From contig JAUYVI010000007.1 in NCBI GenBank assembly GCA_030715195.1, forward strand, positions 248,001 through 312,000: 64,000 nt of DNA, written 5' to 3'. Each line of letters starts with the position of its first letter. The stretch's first letter is position 1. The position numbers and the translations under genes were made by a program. The DNA comes from Dongia sedimenti. Lineage in GTDB: Bacteria; Pseudomonadota; Alphaproteobacteria; Dongiales; Dongiaceae. Below the pieces are notes generated by a model. It did no database searches and was not told the origin of the DNA. It saw only the letters and a list, made by a program, of their open reading frames with translations. Of the stretch, positions 1-8,836 are shown piece after piece.

Positions 1-1401
1 GGCAAGGACGACCAGGGCAAGGATCTCATCATAGCCCGCGAGTACTTGAGCCGCGGCATGCGCGAGCGCGCCGCGGAACTGGTCACCCTCGACCTCGGCC
101 CACGCACCGACCACGAAATCCAATCCCGCCTGCGCGCTGAAGTCGAGCAAGAGCGGTTCACGAGCCTCGACCGCAGCCTTCTCCGCGAAACCGAACCTGA
201 CGGCACGTTCCGATCCGGCCGTGACCAGGACAGTTTCCGCCAGACCCTCCGCGCCGGCAGGCTGCAGAAGCTGAAGCGCCTCGGACTGGCTGAGGAGGTC
301 TCCCCCGGCCGATGGCGACTGGCTGCCGACCTGGAGTCGACCCTCCGTCGCATGGGCGAACGCGGAGACATCATCAAAGCTTTGCACCATGAGCTGACCC
401 GCGCCCGGATCGACCGAGCATCATCGGACTTGGTGGTCCACAATCCTGGAGAGCTAAGCGGGCCGTTGATCGGCCGGGTCGTCTCACGTGGCCTCGCCGA
501 CGAGCTCTCAGACCGGCACTATCTGGCCATCGACGCGTTAGACGGCCGCATCCACCATCTCGAAATCGGCCAAGCCGATGCGACCGAACCGACGCCGGAA
601 GGCAGCATCGTCGCCGTCAGGCCGAAGCAACCGGCCGTCAAACCGACCGACCACACCATAGCCGACATTGCAGCGGCCCATGACGGCCGTTACAGCGCCG
701 AGCTGCACCTCAAGTACGATCCCAGTACCACGGCAGCTTTCGTCGAAACCCAGATCCGGCGCCTCGAAGCCATGCGCCGTGCCGATATCGGCGTTGATCG
801 CGAAGCAGACGGAACCTGGGTCATTTCATCAGATCATCTGGATCGGGCACTCCAGTATGAGCAGGTGCTGGCCCGCAAAGCACCAGTAGAGGTCCAAGTC
901 CTCTCAACGCTGAAGCTGGAGCGTCAGGCTCACGCAGAGGGGGCCACCTGGCTAGACCACGAGTTGGTTGCCGGTGATGCAATGCCGATACGAGAGGCTG
1001 GCTTCGGCCAGGAGACCCGAAAGGCCTTAGCGCAACGTCGCCAATGGTTGCTGGAGCAGGGCTTGGCGTCGGAGAGCCAGGGCAGTTTCGTCTACCGGGC
1101 CAATCTCCTTCGAATCTTGCGCGAGCGCGAGTTGCAGAAGGTTGGAGGGCAGCTCGCTGGCGAGCTTGGGTTGCCTTACACACCGCAGGAACCGCGGGGG
1201 CGGATCGAAGGCATCTACCGCCGCCGTGTCGATCTCGCCAGCGGTCGTTTCGCCGTCGTTGAGAACGCGCGGGAATTCACCCTCGTCCCTTGGCGGCCCG
1301 TGCTCGAACGCAATCTCGGTCGGCAGGTCACTGGGGTTGCGAAAAGTGACGGCGGGATCTCGTGGAATATCGGACGCCAAAGGGGTCCCGCGATCTCATA
1401 G
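1..1401 (+). CDS. Relaxase/mobilization nuclease, DUF3363 type (5' end outside window)
   Basis: This is the C-terminal part of the conjugative relaxase that nicks the transfer origin and pilots the DNA strand. The reading frame is open from base 1, so the true start lies upstream; the TTG at position 46 is not the start. The visible part matches the DUF3363 region found behind a VirD2-like nuclease domain, including the opening segment GKDDQGKDLIIAREYLSRGM and the late segment with GRIEGIYRRR. The catalytic N-terminal domain (tyrosine and HxH metal site) is not visible, so nicking activity cannot be judged. The gene ends about 210 bp before traG, in the order usual for alphaproteobacterial trb-type ICEs. 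Family assignment is by recognition; the partial status is seen directly. Confidence 0.85.
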   Translation, partial: GKDDQGKDLIIAREYLSRGMRERAAELVTLDLGPRTDHEIQSRLRAEVEQERFTSLDRSLLRETEPDGTFRSGRDQDSFRQTLRAGRLQKLKRLGLAEEVSPGRWRLAADLESTLRRMGERGDIIKALHHELTRARIDRASSDLVVHNPGELSGPLIGRVVSRGLADELSDRHYLAIDALDGRIHHLEIGQADATEPTPEGSIVAVRPKQPAVKPTDHTIADIAAAHDGRYSAELHLKYDPSTTAAFVETQIRRLEAMRRADIGVDREADGTWVISSDHLDRALQYEQVLARKAPVEVQVLSTLKLERQAHAEGATWLDHELVAGDAMPIREAGFGQETRKALAQRRQWLLEQGLASESQGSFVYRANLLRILRERELQKVGGQLAGELGLPYTPQEPRGRIEGIYRRRVDLASGRFAVVENAREFTLVPWRPVLERNLGRQVTGVAKSDGGISWNIGRQRGPAIS

Positions 1402-1612
1402 ACATACCGATCCGGCGTTGGTGTGATTCAGCAGATGGATGTTCGGCTGATCTGCGCTCTCCTCGCTTCTATCTCCAAGATCGTCAGGCCGTGCACCGAA
1501 ACGTCGTTTCAGCGTAGTTGGGCGCAGGTAATGGCGCCGAGAGATTCTTAGCTGTTGGTGAATGCTTGTCTCGTCGCGCTGCTCTTTGCAGCGCTCATCG
1601 GGACGAGACGAG

Positions 1613-3640
1613 ATGACACCGACCAGCCTCCTCATCGGGCAGATCTCCATCGTGTTTGCCATCGTCATCGCCGGCGTCTGGTCGGCGACGCAATGGGCGG
1701 CGAGCATGCTGGGATACCAGGCGCAGCTTGGGGCACCTTGGACGGTGCTCTTCGGCTTGCCCGTTTATCGCCCCTGGCAGCTTTTTCCCTGGTGGTACTC
1801 CTACGACGCCTATGCGCCGGCGGTCTTCAATCGCGCCGGCATGCTGGCGGGAGCGAGTGGGTTCCTGGGCTGTGGTGCCGCTGTCGCCGGCTCGCTGTGG
1901 CGGGCGCGGCAAGCGCGACTTGTCACGACCTACGGCTCCTCGCGCTGGGCGACTTCCCGCGAGATTATCCGCGCCGGCCTCTTCAAGGCTTCGGGTGTTT
2001 TCCTCGGCCGGCTCGATCGTCGCTATCTCCGGCATGATGGGCCGGAGCATGTCATGGCCTTCGCACCGACCCGGAGCGGGAAGGGTGTCGGCCTGGTCGT
2101 CCCGACGCTGCTCACCTGGACCGGTTCCGCCGTCGTCCATGACATCAAGGGCGAGAACTGGCAGTTGACCGCCGGCTGGCGCGCACGCTTCTCGCACTGT
2201 CTGCTCTTCAACCCGACCGATCCCCGGTCTGCGCGCTACAACCCGCTCCTGGAAGTGCGCAAGGGTCCGGACGAGGTCCGCGACGTCCAGAACATCGCCG
2301 ACATCCTGGTCGATCCCGAAGGAGCGCTGGAACGCCGGTCGCACTGGGAGAAGACCAGCCATTCCCTGCTGGTCGGCGCCATCCTCCATGTCCTCTATGC
2401 CGAGGAGGAGAAGACCCTGGCCCGGGTCGCAACCCTCCTCTCCGATCCGCAGCGTTCTTTTGCTCATACCCTGCGGCGAATGATGGCGACCAATCACCTG
2501 GGCACGGTGGAGAAGCCGGAGGTTCACCCGGTCGTCGCCTCTGCCGCCCGCGAGGTCCTCAACAAGTCCGAGAACGAGCGCTCCGGTGTGCTTTCAACCG
2601 CCATGTCTTTCTTGGGGCTCTACCGCGATCCGACGGTGGCGGCCACGACCGCGGCCTGCGATTGGCGAATCGTCGATCTTGTCGATGCGACCCGTCCAGT
2701 CTCGCTCTACCTGGTCATTCCGCCCTCGGACATTTCCCGGACGAAGCCGCTGGTCCGCCTGGTCTTGAACCAGATCGGCCGGAGGCTGACCGAGCGGCTG
2801 GAGGGTGATCCCAAGAAGAGCCGCAAGCACCAGCTCCTGATGATGCTGGATGAGTTCCCGGCCTTGGGTCGCTTGGACTTCTTTGAGACAGCTCTGGCCT
2901 TCATGGCGGGCTACGGCATCCGGGCCTACCTGATAGCCCAGTCCTTGAATCAGATCTCCAAGGCCTATGGCGAGAACAATGCGATCCTCGACAACTGCCA
3001 TGTCCGGATCGCCTTCAGCAGCAATGACGAGCGGACGGCGAAGCGAATCTCGGATGCATTGGGCACCGCGACCGAGCTTCGCGCGCAGCGGAACTATGCC
3101 GGCCACCGTTTGGCGCCGTGGCTCTCCCACGTCATGGTCTCGCGCCAGGAAACGGCACGGCCGCTCCTCACCCCTGGCGAGGTCATGCAGCTTCCGCCGG
3201 CGGATGAGCTGGTGCTGGTTTCGGGGCTGGCGCCGATCCGGGCAAAGAAGCTCCGCTACTACGAAGACCGCAACTTCACTTCCCGTGTGCTGCCGGCGCC
3301 GGCATTGAGCGACGGGACCTATTCCGATCGGCCTTTGCCGCGCCTGGACGACTGGGGCGGGCAGGTGCGGGGGCTGCATCTCGAGCTCGCGGTCGAAGGC
3401 GTTTCCGGCTTGTCCGAGGAAAGCGAAGGCGGTCTCCAGCAGCAGCGGCACCCCGGGATCGCGGAGGAGACGATTGTCCGGCCGACCGACACCGATCCTG
3501 CGGACCCGCTCGGCCTGGGTGACGACGATTCCGATGCTGCTTCCGACAAGCGTGCGATGGATCGAGTCCGTCCCTTGAGCACCGTCGCGCGGGCCTATGC
3601 GGTCAACGAAAGCGATGACGATTTGCTGCCGAGGTTCTGA
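1613..3640 (+). CDS. traG: Type IV coupling protein TraG (VirD4 family)
   Basis: Hexameric inner-membrane ATPase that links the relaxosome to the mating channel. The 675-aa product has two hydrophobic segments near the N-terminus (about residues 5-30 and 70-95), a Walker A motif (APTRSGKGVG), a Walker B region (LLMMLDEFPALG) and the following IAQSLNQI segment typical of TraG/VirD4. The acidic C-terminal tail after residue 580 is variable in the family. I start it at the ATG at 1613, not the upstream in-frame ATG at 1562, because MTPTSLLIGQ begins directly before the first membrane segment. The next gene begins one base after its stop, so the two are translationally linked. Confidence 0.95.
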   Translation: MTPTSLLIGQISIVFAIVIAGVWSATQWAASMLGYQAQLGAPWTVLFGLPVYRPWQLFPWWYSYDAYAPAVFNRAGMLAGASGFLGCGAAVAGSLWRARQARLVTTYGSSRWATSREIIRAGLFKASGVFLGRLDRRYLRHDGPEHVMAFAPTRSGKGVGLVVPTLLTWTGSAVVHDIKGENWQLTAGWRARFSHCLLFNPTDPRSARYNPLLEVRKGPDEVRDVQNIADILVDPEGALERRSHWEKTSHSLLVGAILHVLYAEEEKTLARVATLLSDPQRSFAHTLRRMMATNHLGTVEKPEVHPVVASAAREVLNKSENERSGVLSTAMSFLGLYRDPTVAATTAACDWRIVDLVDATRPVSLYLVIPPSDISRTKPLVRLVLNQIGRRLTERLEGDPKKSRKHQLLMMLDEFPALGRLDFFETALAFMAGYGIRAYLIAQSLNQISKAYGENNAILDNCHVRIAFSSNDERTAKRISDALGTATELRAQRNYAGHRLAPWLSHVMVSRQETARPLLTPGEVMQLPPADELVLVSGLAPIRAKKLRYYEDRNFTSRVLPAPALSDGTYSDRPLPRLDDWGGQVRGLHLELAVEGVSGLSEESEGGLQQQRHPGIAEETIVRPTDTDPADPLGLGDDDSDAASDKRAMDRVRPLSTVARAYAVNESDDDLLPRF

Positions 3641-3641
3641 G

Positions 3642-4079
3642 ATGGCGAAGAAGCAAGACAAGATTCGGCATCAACTCTTCCTGCCTGCTGATGTGACCGA
3701 GCGGCTGGAGGCCTTGGCGGCGAAGCCCGGGTCCTCCAAGTCGGCGATCCTGACTGACGCTCTGGTCGCTTGGCTCAACCGCCGGGCCGGTCACGAGCTC
3801 GACGACCGGTTCGGGCTTCGCCTCAACCGCATCAGCATGCAGCTGGGACGGATCGAACGCGATGGCGCGGTGCTGCTGGAAAGCCTGGCCCTCTTCATCC
3901 GCTATCAGCTGAACGTGACGGCACCGTTGCCCGAGGCGGATGCAGCGGCTCGGGCCGTGGGACGTGACCGCTTCCAAGCCTTCATCGAACAGGTCGCGCG
4001 GCAGCTGGCTCGGGGCGATCGGACTCTGGACCGCACCGGTGAAGGTCAGGCTGAGCCGCAGCCGGGAGGCGAGGCATGA
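3642..4079 (+). CDS. CopG-type ribbon-helix-helix protein of the transfer operon
   Basis: A 145-aa protein whose first 50 residues (KIRHQLFLPADVTERLEALA, then a GSSKSAILTDAL helix) fit a CopG/Arc-like ribbon-helix-helix DNA-binding fold. It sits between traG and trbB, the standard place for the CopG-family gene in alphaproteobacterial trb loci, and its stop overlaps the trbB start by 4 bp (ATGA). The likely role is regulation of the transfer operon or accessory binding at oriT; neither is shown by the sequence. The C-terminal half is helical and charged, with no recognised domain. Confidence 0.85.
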   Translation: MAKKQDKIRHQLFLPADVTERLEALAAKPGSSKSAILTDALVAWLNRRAGHELDDRFGLRLNRISMQLGRIERDGAVLLESLALFIRYQLNVTAPLPEADAAARAVGRDRFQAFIEQVARQLARGDRTLDRTGEGQAEPQPGGEA

Positions 4080-5065
4080 CCGGCAGCCGGAACCCTGAAT
4101 CACGCGACCGGCGCCGCGCCATGCTGCGGACCGCCCTGGGTCACAGGATCGCGGCAGCACTTGCCGATCCCGCGGTCATCGAGGTCATGGTCAATCCGGA
4201 CGGCTGCCTGCGTCTCGATCGATTGGGCGAAGGCATTGTGGATACCGGCCACAAGCTCGATCCGGCGGCGATCGAGCGCATCATCCGGCTGGTCGCATCT
4301 TACGTTCGGGTAGAGGCGCATGAGCACAACCCGATTGTCAGCGCCGAACTGCCACCGCATGGCGAAGGTCAGGCCGGCGAGCGGTTCGAAGGTTTGCTGC
4401 CGCCGGTTTCCAGTAGGCCATGTTTCGCAATCCGCAAGCCCGCGGCCAGGGTCTTTACGCTGGAAGACTACGTCGCAGAACGGATCCTCAATCCGATTCA
4501 GGCCGACATCCTCAGGAAGGCCGTCCGAGAACGCCGGAACCTGTTGATCGCCGGCGGAACCAGTTCCGGCAAGACCACCTTGGCGAATGCGCTTCTGGCC
4601 GAGATCGCCGGTTTCGGGGAGCGGGTGGTCCTGATCGAAGATACGCGCGAGCTGCAATGCGCGGCACCGGACTGCGTCGCGCTCCGGACCAAGTCCGGGG
4701 TCGTCAGTCTCGCCGACCTGGTGCGCTCCACCCTGCGCCTTCGGCCCGATCGGATCATCGTCGGTGAGGTGAGGGGACCTGAAGCACTCGATCTCCTCAA
4801 AGCCTGGAACACCGGTCATCCCGGCGGCCTCGCCACCGTCCACGCCAATTCCGCCCATGCCGCCCTCTATCGCCTGGAGCAGCTCATTCAGGAGGCGATC
4901 GCCATCCCGCCGCGACGCCTGATCGCCGAAGCGATCGACATCGTCGTCTTCATCGCCGGCCGAGGCCTCACGCGCCAGGTCCAGGCGATCGCCAAGGTCG
5001 AGGGTCTCGACGGCAGCGGCGACTACCGCCTCACCGAGCTCAGCGCCCTTCCACCGACAGACTGA
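4076..5065 (+). CDS. trbB: Conjugal transfer ATPase TrbB (VirB11 family)
   Basis: Cytoplasmic secretion ATPase that powers pilus assembly and substrate transfer. The 329-aa protein has an N-terminal domain with VMVNPDGCLRLDR, a Walker A motif (GGTSSGKTT, about residues 158-166), an Asp box (IEDTRELQC), a Walker B-like RIIVGEVRG and a His box (TVHANSAHAAL), all in the order expected for VirB11/TrbB. Length is normal. It overlaps the CopG gene by 4 bp and trbC begins 22 bp after its stop. Confidence 0.96.
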   Translation: MTGSRNPESRDRRRAMLRTALGHRIAAALADPAVIEVMVNPDGCLRLDRLGEGIVDTGHKLDPAAIERIIRLVASYVRVEAHEHNPIVSAELPPHGEGQAGERFEGLLPPVSSRPCFAIRKPAARVFTLEDYVAERILNPIQADILRKAVRERRNLLIAGGTSSGKTTLANALLAEIAGFGERVVLIEDTRELQCAAPDCVALRTKSGVVSLADLVRSTLRLRPDRIIVGEVRGPEALDLLKAWNTGHPGGLATVHANSAHAALYRLEQLIQEAIAIPPRRLIAEAIDIVVFIAGRGLTRQVQAIAKVEGLDGSGDYRLTELSALPPTD

Positions 5066-5086
5066 ACCCACCCTAGAGAGGTCTCC

Positions 5087-5413
5087 ATGCGTAAGCACTC
5101 AGTCTTCAACTTCGCTTCGGCAGCAGGCGTGGCGGCAGCGTCGCTGTTCTTCTCAGGTGCTGCCTATGCCGCGGGCTCCGGCATGCCCTGGGAGCAGCCG
5201 CTGCAGCAGGTTCTGGAATCGGTCCAGGGACCGGTCGCCAAGATCGTCGCGGTGATCATCATCATTACGACGGGCCTCACCCTGGCCTTCGGCGAGACCT
5301 CCGGCGGGTTCCGGCGCCTAATTCAGATCGTGTTCGGTCTCTCGATCGCCTTTGCAGCCTCAAGCTTCTTCCTGAGCTTCTTCAGCTTCGCCGGTGGAGC
5401 GCTGGTCTCGTGA
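5087..5413 (+). CDS. trbC: TrbC/VirB2-type pilin
   Basis: Precursor of the conjugative pilus subunit. The 108-aa product has an N-terminal signal sequence ending near AAYAAGSG, a short polar stretch with MPWEQPL, and two hydrophobic segments (about residues 42-62 and 80-103) separated by a GETSGGFRR turn, which is the VirB2/TrbC architecture. An AGAGAGG ribosome site lies just before the ATG. Its stop overlaps the trbD start (GTG at 5410) by 4 bp. Confidence 0.93.
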   Translation: MRKHSVFNFASAAGVAAASLFFSGAAYAAGSGMPWEQPLQQVLESVQGPVAKIVAVIIIITTGLTLAFGETSGGFRRLIQIVFGLSIAFAASSFFLSFFSFAGGALVS

Positions 5414-5676
5414 GTGGCGAGCATCTCCCCGGATTCGAGGTGCCGCTGCACCGGTCGTTGACCGAGCCGATTCTGCTGGCTGGTGCGCCGCGGAACATTG
5501 CCATCCTCAATGGCACGATCGCCGCTGCCTTGGGGCTCGGCTTGCAGATGTGGCTCGCCGGCATCCTGGTCTGGGCGGTCGGGCACAGCTTGAGTGTCTT
5601 TGCGGCCAGGCGAGACCCGGCCTTTGCAGCCGTTCTCATCCGTCACCTCCGGCAGAAGGCTTGGCTCGCATGCTGA
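5410..5676 (+). CDS. trbD: TrbD (VirB3 family) membrane protein
   Basis: Small inner-membrane component of the mating channel. The 88-aa product starts at a GTG overlapping trbC and has the family N-terminus with FEVPLHRSLTEPILLAGAPR followed by one long hydrophobic hairpin (about residues 33-62). It overlaps trbE by 7 bp. In many VirB systems VirB3 and VirB4 interact or are fused, and the overlap here agrees with coupled translation. Confidence 0.93.
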   Translation: MSGEHLPGFEVPLHRSLTEPILLAGAPRNIAILNGTIAAALGLGLQMWLAGILVWAVGHSLSVFAARRDPAFAAVLIRHLRQKAWLAC

Positions 5677-8114
5677 GGCTCGGCGAATACCGCACCAAGG
5701 CCGACCGGCTGGCCGACCATTTGCCCTGGGCAGCACTGGTCGCCCCCGGAATCGTGCTCAACAAGGACGGCAGCTTTCAGCGGACCTTCCGGTTCCGCGG
5801 GCCGGACTTGGAGAGTGCGACTGAAGCCGAGCTGATCGCCGTCTCGGCGCGCGCCAACAACGTGTTCCGGCGCTTCGGCTCCGGTTGGGCGCTGTTCTTC
5901 GAGGCCGAGCGGGTGCGGTCACAGAACTACCCCTGGAGCGAGTTCCCCGATCCGGCCTCCTGGCTGGTCGATGAGGAACGGCGTGCCGCCTTCGATGGCC
6001 GGCGTGGTGAGCACCATGAGAGCCGGTTCCATCTGACCTTGCTCTATCTGCCACAGCCGGATGCCCAGGCACGGCTCGGGCAATCGCTGATGGAGGGCGG
6101 CACCAATCAGCAGGGCCGCGAATGGCGTGCCGAGCTGGCGGTCTTCACTACCGAGACCGATCGAGCCTTCGATCTCTTGAGCGGCTTCCTGCCGGAGATC
6201 GCGGCGCTCGATAGCGCCGAGACGCTGACCTATCTCCACAACACGGTTTCGACGCGGCGTCATCCCGTCTCGGTGCCGGAGACCCCGATCTATCTCGATG
6301 CTCTGCTGGTCGACACCGCCTTGAGTGGTGGCGTCGAGCCGATGCTGGGCGACCATCATATCCGATCGCTGACGGTTCTCGGGTTTCCAAACCTGACCCG
6401 GCCCGGACTCCTGGACGCGCTCAATCATCTTGGCTTCGGCTACCGCTGGATGACGCGTTACCTAGCGCTCGACCGGACGGACGCCACCAAGCTCCTGACC
6501 CGCATCCGCCGCCAGTGGTTCAACAAGCGGAAGTCGGTCGCGGCCTTGTTGCGCGAAGTGCTCTACAACCAGCCGAGCACGCTTCTGGACTCCGACGCCG
6601 AGAACAAAGCAGCCGATGCCGACCAGGCGCTGCAGGCCTTGGGTGGCGACGACATCGGCTTTGGCTATCTCACGACGACCATCACCGTTTCTGATCCCGA
6701 CCGGGCCGAGGCCGAGCGGCGCATCCGCGAAGTAGAACGCGTGCTGCATGGGCTCGGGCTCACCGCCATCCGCGAGAGCGTCAATGCCGTCGAGGCCTGG
6801 CTCGGGAGTCTTCCCGGCCATGTCTATGCCAATGTCCGACAGCCACCGGTCCATACGCTCAATCTCGCGCATCTGATGCCGCTCTCCGCCCTCTGGGCGG
6901 GGCCGGAGCGCAACGGTCATCTCGGTGGGCCACCACTGCTGATGGCTGAAACCTCGGGTTCGACACCGTTTCGACTTTCGACCCATATCGGGGATGTCGG
7001 CCACATGCTGGTGGTCGGCCCAACGGGCGCCGGCAAGTCCGTGCTCCTGGCGCTGATGGCTCTACAGTTCCGGCGCTATCCGGGATCGCAGGTCTTCGTC
7101 TTCGACAAAGGCCTCTCCGCGCGCGCCGCCGTTCTCGCCATGGGTGGGCAACACCACCGGCTGGGATCGGGCGCTGAAAATGAGGCGCTTGCTTTCCAGC
7201 CACTCCGCGGGATCGAGCGGCCGGAAGAAAGGAGCTGGGCAGCGGAGTGGATTGCGGCACTGCTCATCCATGAGAACATGACGGTCACGCCGGAGATCAA
7301 GGACACGATCTGGTCGGCACTCGGGAGTCTTGCCTCTGCGCCGATCGAGGAGCGGACCCTCACCGGCCTTGTCTCGCTATTGCAGTCGAATGCGCTCAAG
7401 GCGGCTCTCAATCCCTACACGTTGGAAGGACCATTTGGGCGGCTGCTTGATGCCGCTGAAGGTGAGTTCAGCCTCGGCGGCGTGCAGTGTTTCGAGACCG
7501 AGGAGCTGATGCGGAGTGCCGGCGCCGTGGCGCCGGTCCTGACTTATCTCTTCCATCGCTTGGAGGAGCGGTTCAACGGTCGGCCGACTCTTCTCGTTCT
7601 GGACGAAGCCTGGATCTACCTCGACCATCCACTCTTCGCCGCTCGGATCCGGGAATGGCTGAAAGTCTTGCGCAAGAAGAACGTCGCGGTCCTGTTCGCA
7701 ACTCAGTCTTTGGCCGATATAGCCAGCAGCCCGATCGCGCCGGCCATCATCGAAAGCTGTCCGCAGCGGATCTTCCTACCGAACGACCGGGCGATCGAAC
7801 CGCAGTCCCGGGTGATCTATGAGCGTTTCGGCCTCAATGCCCGGCAGATCGAGCTCGTCGCCACGGCGACGCCCAAGCGGGACTACCACCTGCAATCCCG
7901 CCGCGGCAACCGGTTGTTCCAGCTTGGCCTGGGACCGATCGCGCTGGCGCTCTGTGGCACATCCGATCCCGTTGCTCAGAAGCTGATCGACGCCGTTCTC
8001 GAGCAGCATGGCTCGGAGAACTTCCTGCGTGCCTTTCTCGAAGCCAAGGGCCTCGATTGGGCCGCCTCTCTCGCCGAAGCCTTTCCAACCCTCAATCCGG
8101 AGAGCAATCCATGA
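5670..8114 (+). CDS. trbE: Conjugal transfer ATPase TrbE (VirB4 family)
   Basis: Large ATPase of the type IV secretion channel, 814 aa. Start at the ATG at 5670, inside the end of trbD, gives the family N-terminus MLRLGEYRTKADRLADHLPW; the long in-frame extension upstream is only the shadow of trbD. A CagE/TrbE N-terminal domain occupies about residues 170-420. The RecA-like domain has Walker A GPTGAGKSVLL (about residue 452) and Walker B LLVLDEAW (about 640), followed by AVLFATQSLADI. The ATG of trbJ overlaps its stop by 4 bp. Length is as expected for TrbE. Confidence 0.96.
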   Translation: MLRLGEYRTKADRLADHLPWAALVAPGIVLNKDGSFQRTFRFRGPDLESATEAELIAVSARANNVFRRFGSGWALFFEAERVRSQNYPWSEFPDPASWLVDEERRAAFDGRRGEHHESRFHLTLLYLPQPDAQARLGQSLMEGGTNQQGREWRAELAVFTTETDRAFDLLSGFLPEIAALDSAETLTYLHNTVSTRRHPVSVPETPIYLDALLVDTALSGGVEPMLGDHHIRSLTVLGFPNLTRPGLLDALNHLGFGYRWMTRYLALDRTDATKLLTRIRRQWFNKRKSVAALLREVLYNQPSTLLDSDAENKAADADQALQALGGDDIGFGYLTTTITVSDPDRAEAERRIREVERVLHGLGLTAIRESVNAVEAWLGSLPGHVYANVRQPPVHTLNLAHLMPLSALWAGPERNGHLGGPPLLMAETSGSTPFRLSTHIGDVGHMLVVGPTGAGKSVLLALMALQFRRYPGSQVFVFDKGLSARAAVLAMGGQHHRLGSGAENEALAFQPLRGIERPEERSWAAEWIAALLIHENMTVTPEIKDTIWSALGSLASAPIEERTLTGLVSLLQSNALKAALNPYTLEGPFGRLLDAAEGEFSLGGVQCFETEELMRSAGAVAPVLTYLFHRLEERFNGRPTLLVLDEAWIYLDHPLFAARIREWLKVLRKKNVAVLFATQSLADIASSPIAPAIIESCPQRIFLPNDRAIEPQSRVIYERFGLNARQIELVATATPKRDYHLQSRRGNRLFQLGLGPIALALCGTSDPVAQKLIDAVLEQHGSENFLRAFLEAKGLDWAASLAEAFPTLNPESNP

Positions 8115-8836
8115 AGTTCATGAACCTCAAAGCCTGCTTGCTGGCCACCGCTCTCACGGTGACCGGTGCTACCGCCTTCACCGCTGCCGCCGGGGGAATG
8201 ACGGTCTTCGACCCGACGAACTTTGCGCAGAACCTGCTGCAAGCGGGTCGCGCCCTGGAGCAGATCCAGAACCAGGTGAAATCGCTGCAGAACGAAGCTC
8301 AGATGCTGGTCGATATGGCGCTCAATCTGAAGCAGCTCGACGTCACATCCGTGGGCGAGCTCACGACGGCGCTGCGACGCATCGATACCTTGATGAGCCA
8401 GGCCGACGGCATTGCCTTCGACGTCCAGCAGACGACGGTCCAGCTGCAGCGCCAATTCCCCAAGGAATATGACACCGCGACGACCACGAACGAGGCGGTG
8501 AGCGACGCCCTAACCCGCTGGCAGAGTTCGATGGACGCCTATCGGCAGACCATGACGGTCCAGTCCCAGGTGGTCGCGAATGTCCAGGCCGATCGGGCGA
8601 CCTTGGAGCAGCTGCTGGTAGCCAGCGACAGCGCCGTCGGCAGTCTCCAGGCCCAGCAGGCGACCAACCAGCTGGTGGCCCTTTCGGCCAAACAGCAACT
8701 CCAGATCCAAAACCTGATGGCGGCACAGTTCCGGGCGCAAGCGCTGGATGAAGCCCGGAAGGCGGAAGCCGAGCGGGCGGCCCGGACCGCGACCGAGCGA
8801 TTCCTGGGCAAAGGAAACGCCTACACGCCGGAATGA
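8111..8836 (+). CDS. trbJ: TrbJ (VirB5-like) periplasmic transfer protein
   Basis: A 241-aa exported protein with a signal peptide (MKFMNLKACLLATALTV... cleaved near AAAGG) and a long, helix-rich, Gln-rich body with heptad-like segments (QNQVKSLQNEAQ, LEQIQ, KQQLQIQNL). This matches TrbJ, the VirB5-type pilus-tip or mating-pair stabilising protein. The ATG at 8111 overlaps trbE by 4 bp, and its own stop overlaps trbL by 4 bp. No entry-exclusion gene trbK is seen after it, whereas many trb operons carry one at this point. Confidence 0.93.
   Translation: MKFMNLKACLLATALTVTGATAFTAAAGGMTVFDPTNFAQNLLQAGRALEQIQNQVKSLQNEAQMLVDMALNLKQLDVTSVGELTTALRRIDTLMSQADGIAFDVQQTTVQLQRQFPKEYDTATTTNEAVSDALTRWQSSMDAYRQTMTVQSQVVANVQADRATLEQLLVASDSAVGSLQAQQATNQLVALSAKQQLQIQNLMAAQFRAQALDEARKAEAERAARTATERFLGKGNAYTPE

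Noticed and set aside
5394..5669. N-terminal extension of trbE by 92 codons.
   Set aside because: It is the shifted frame of trbD and lacks TrbE similarity.
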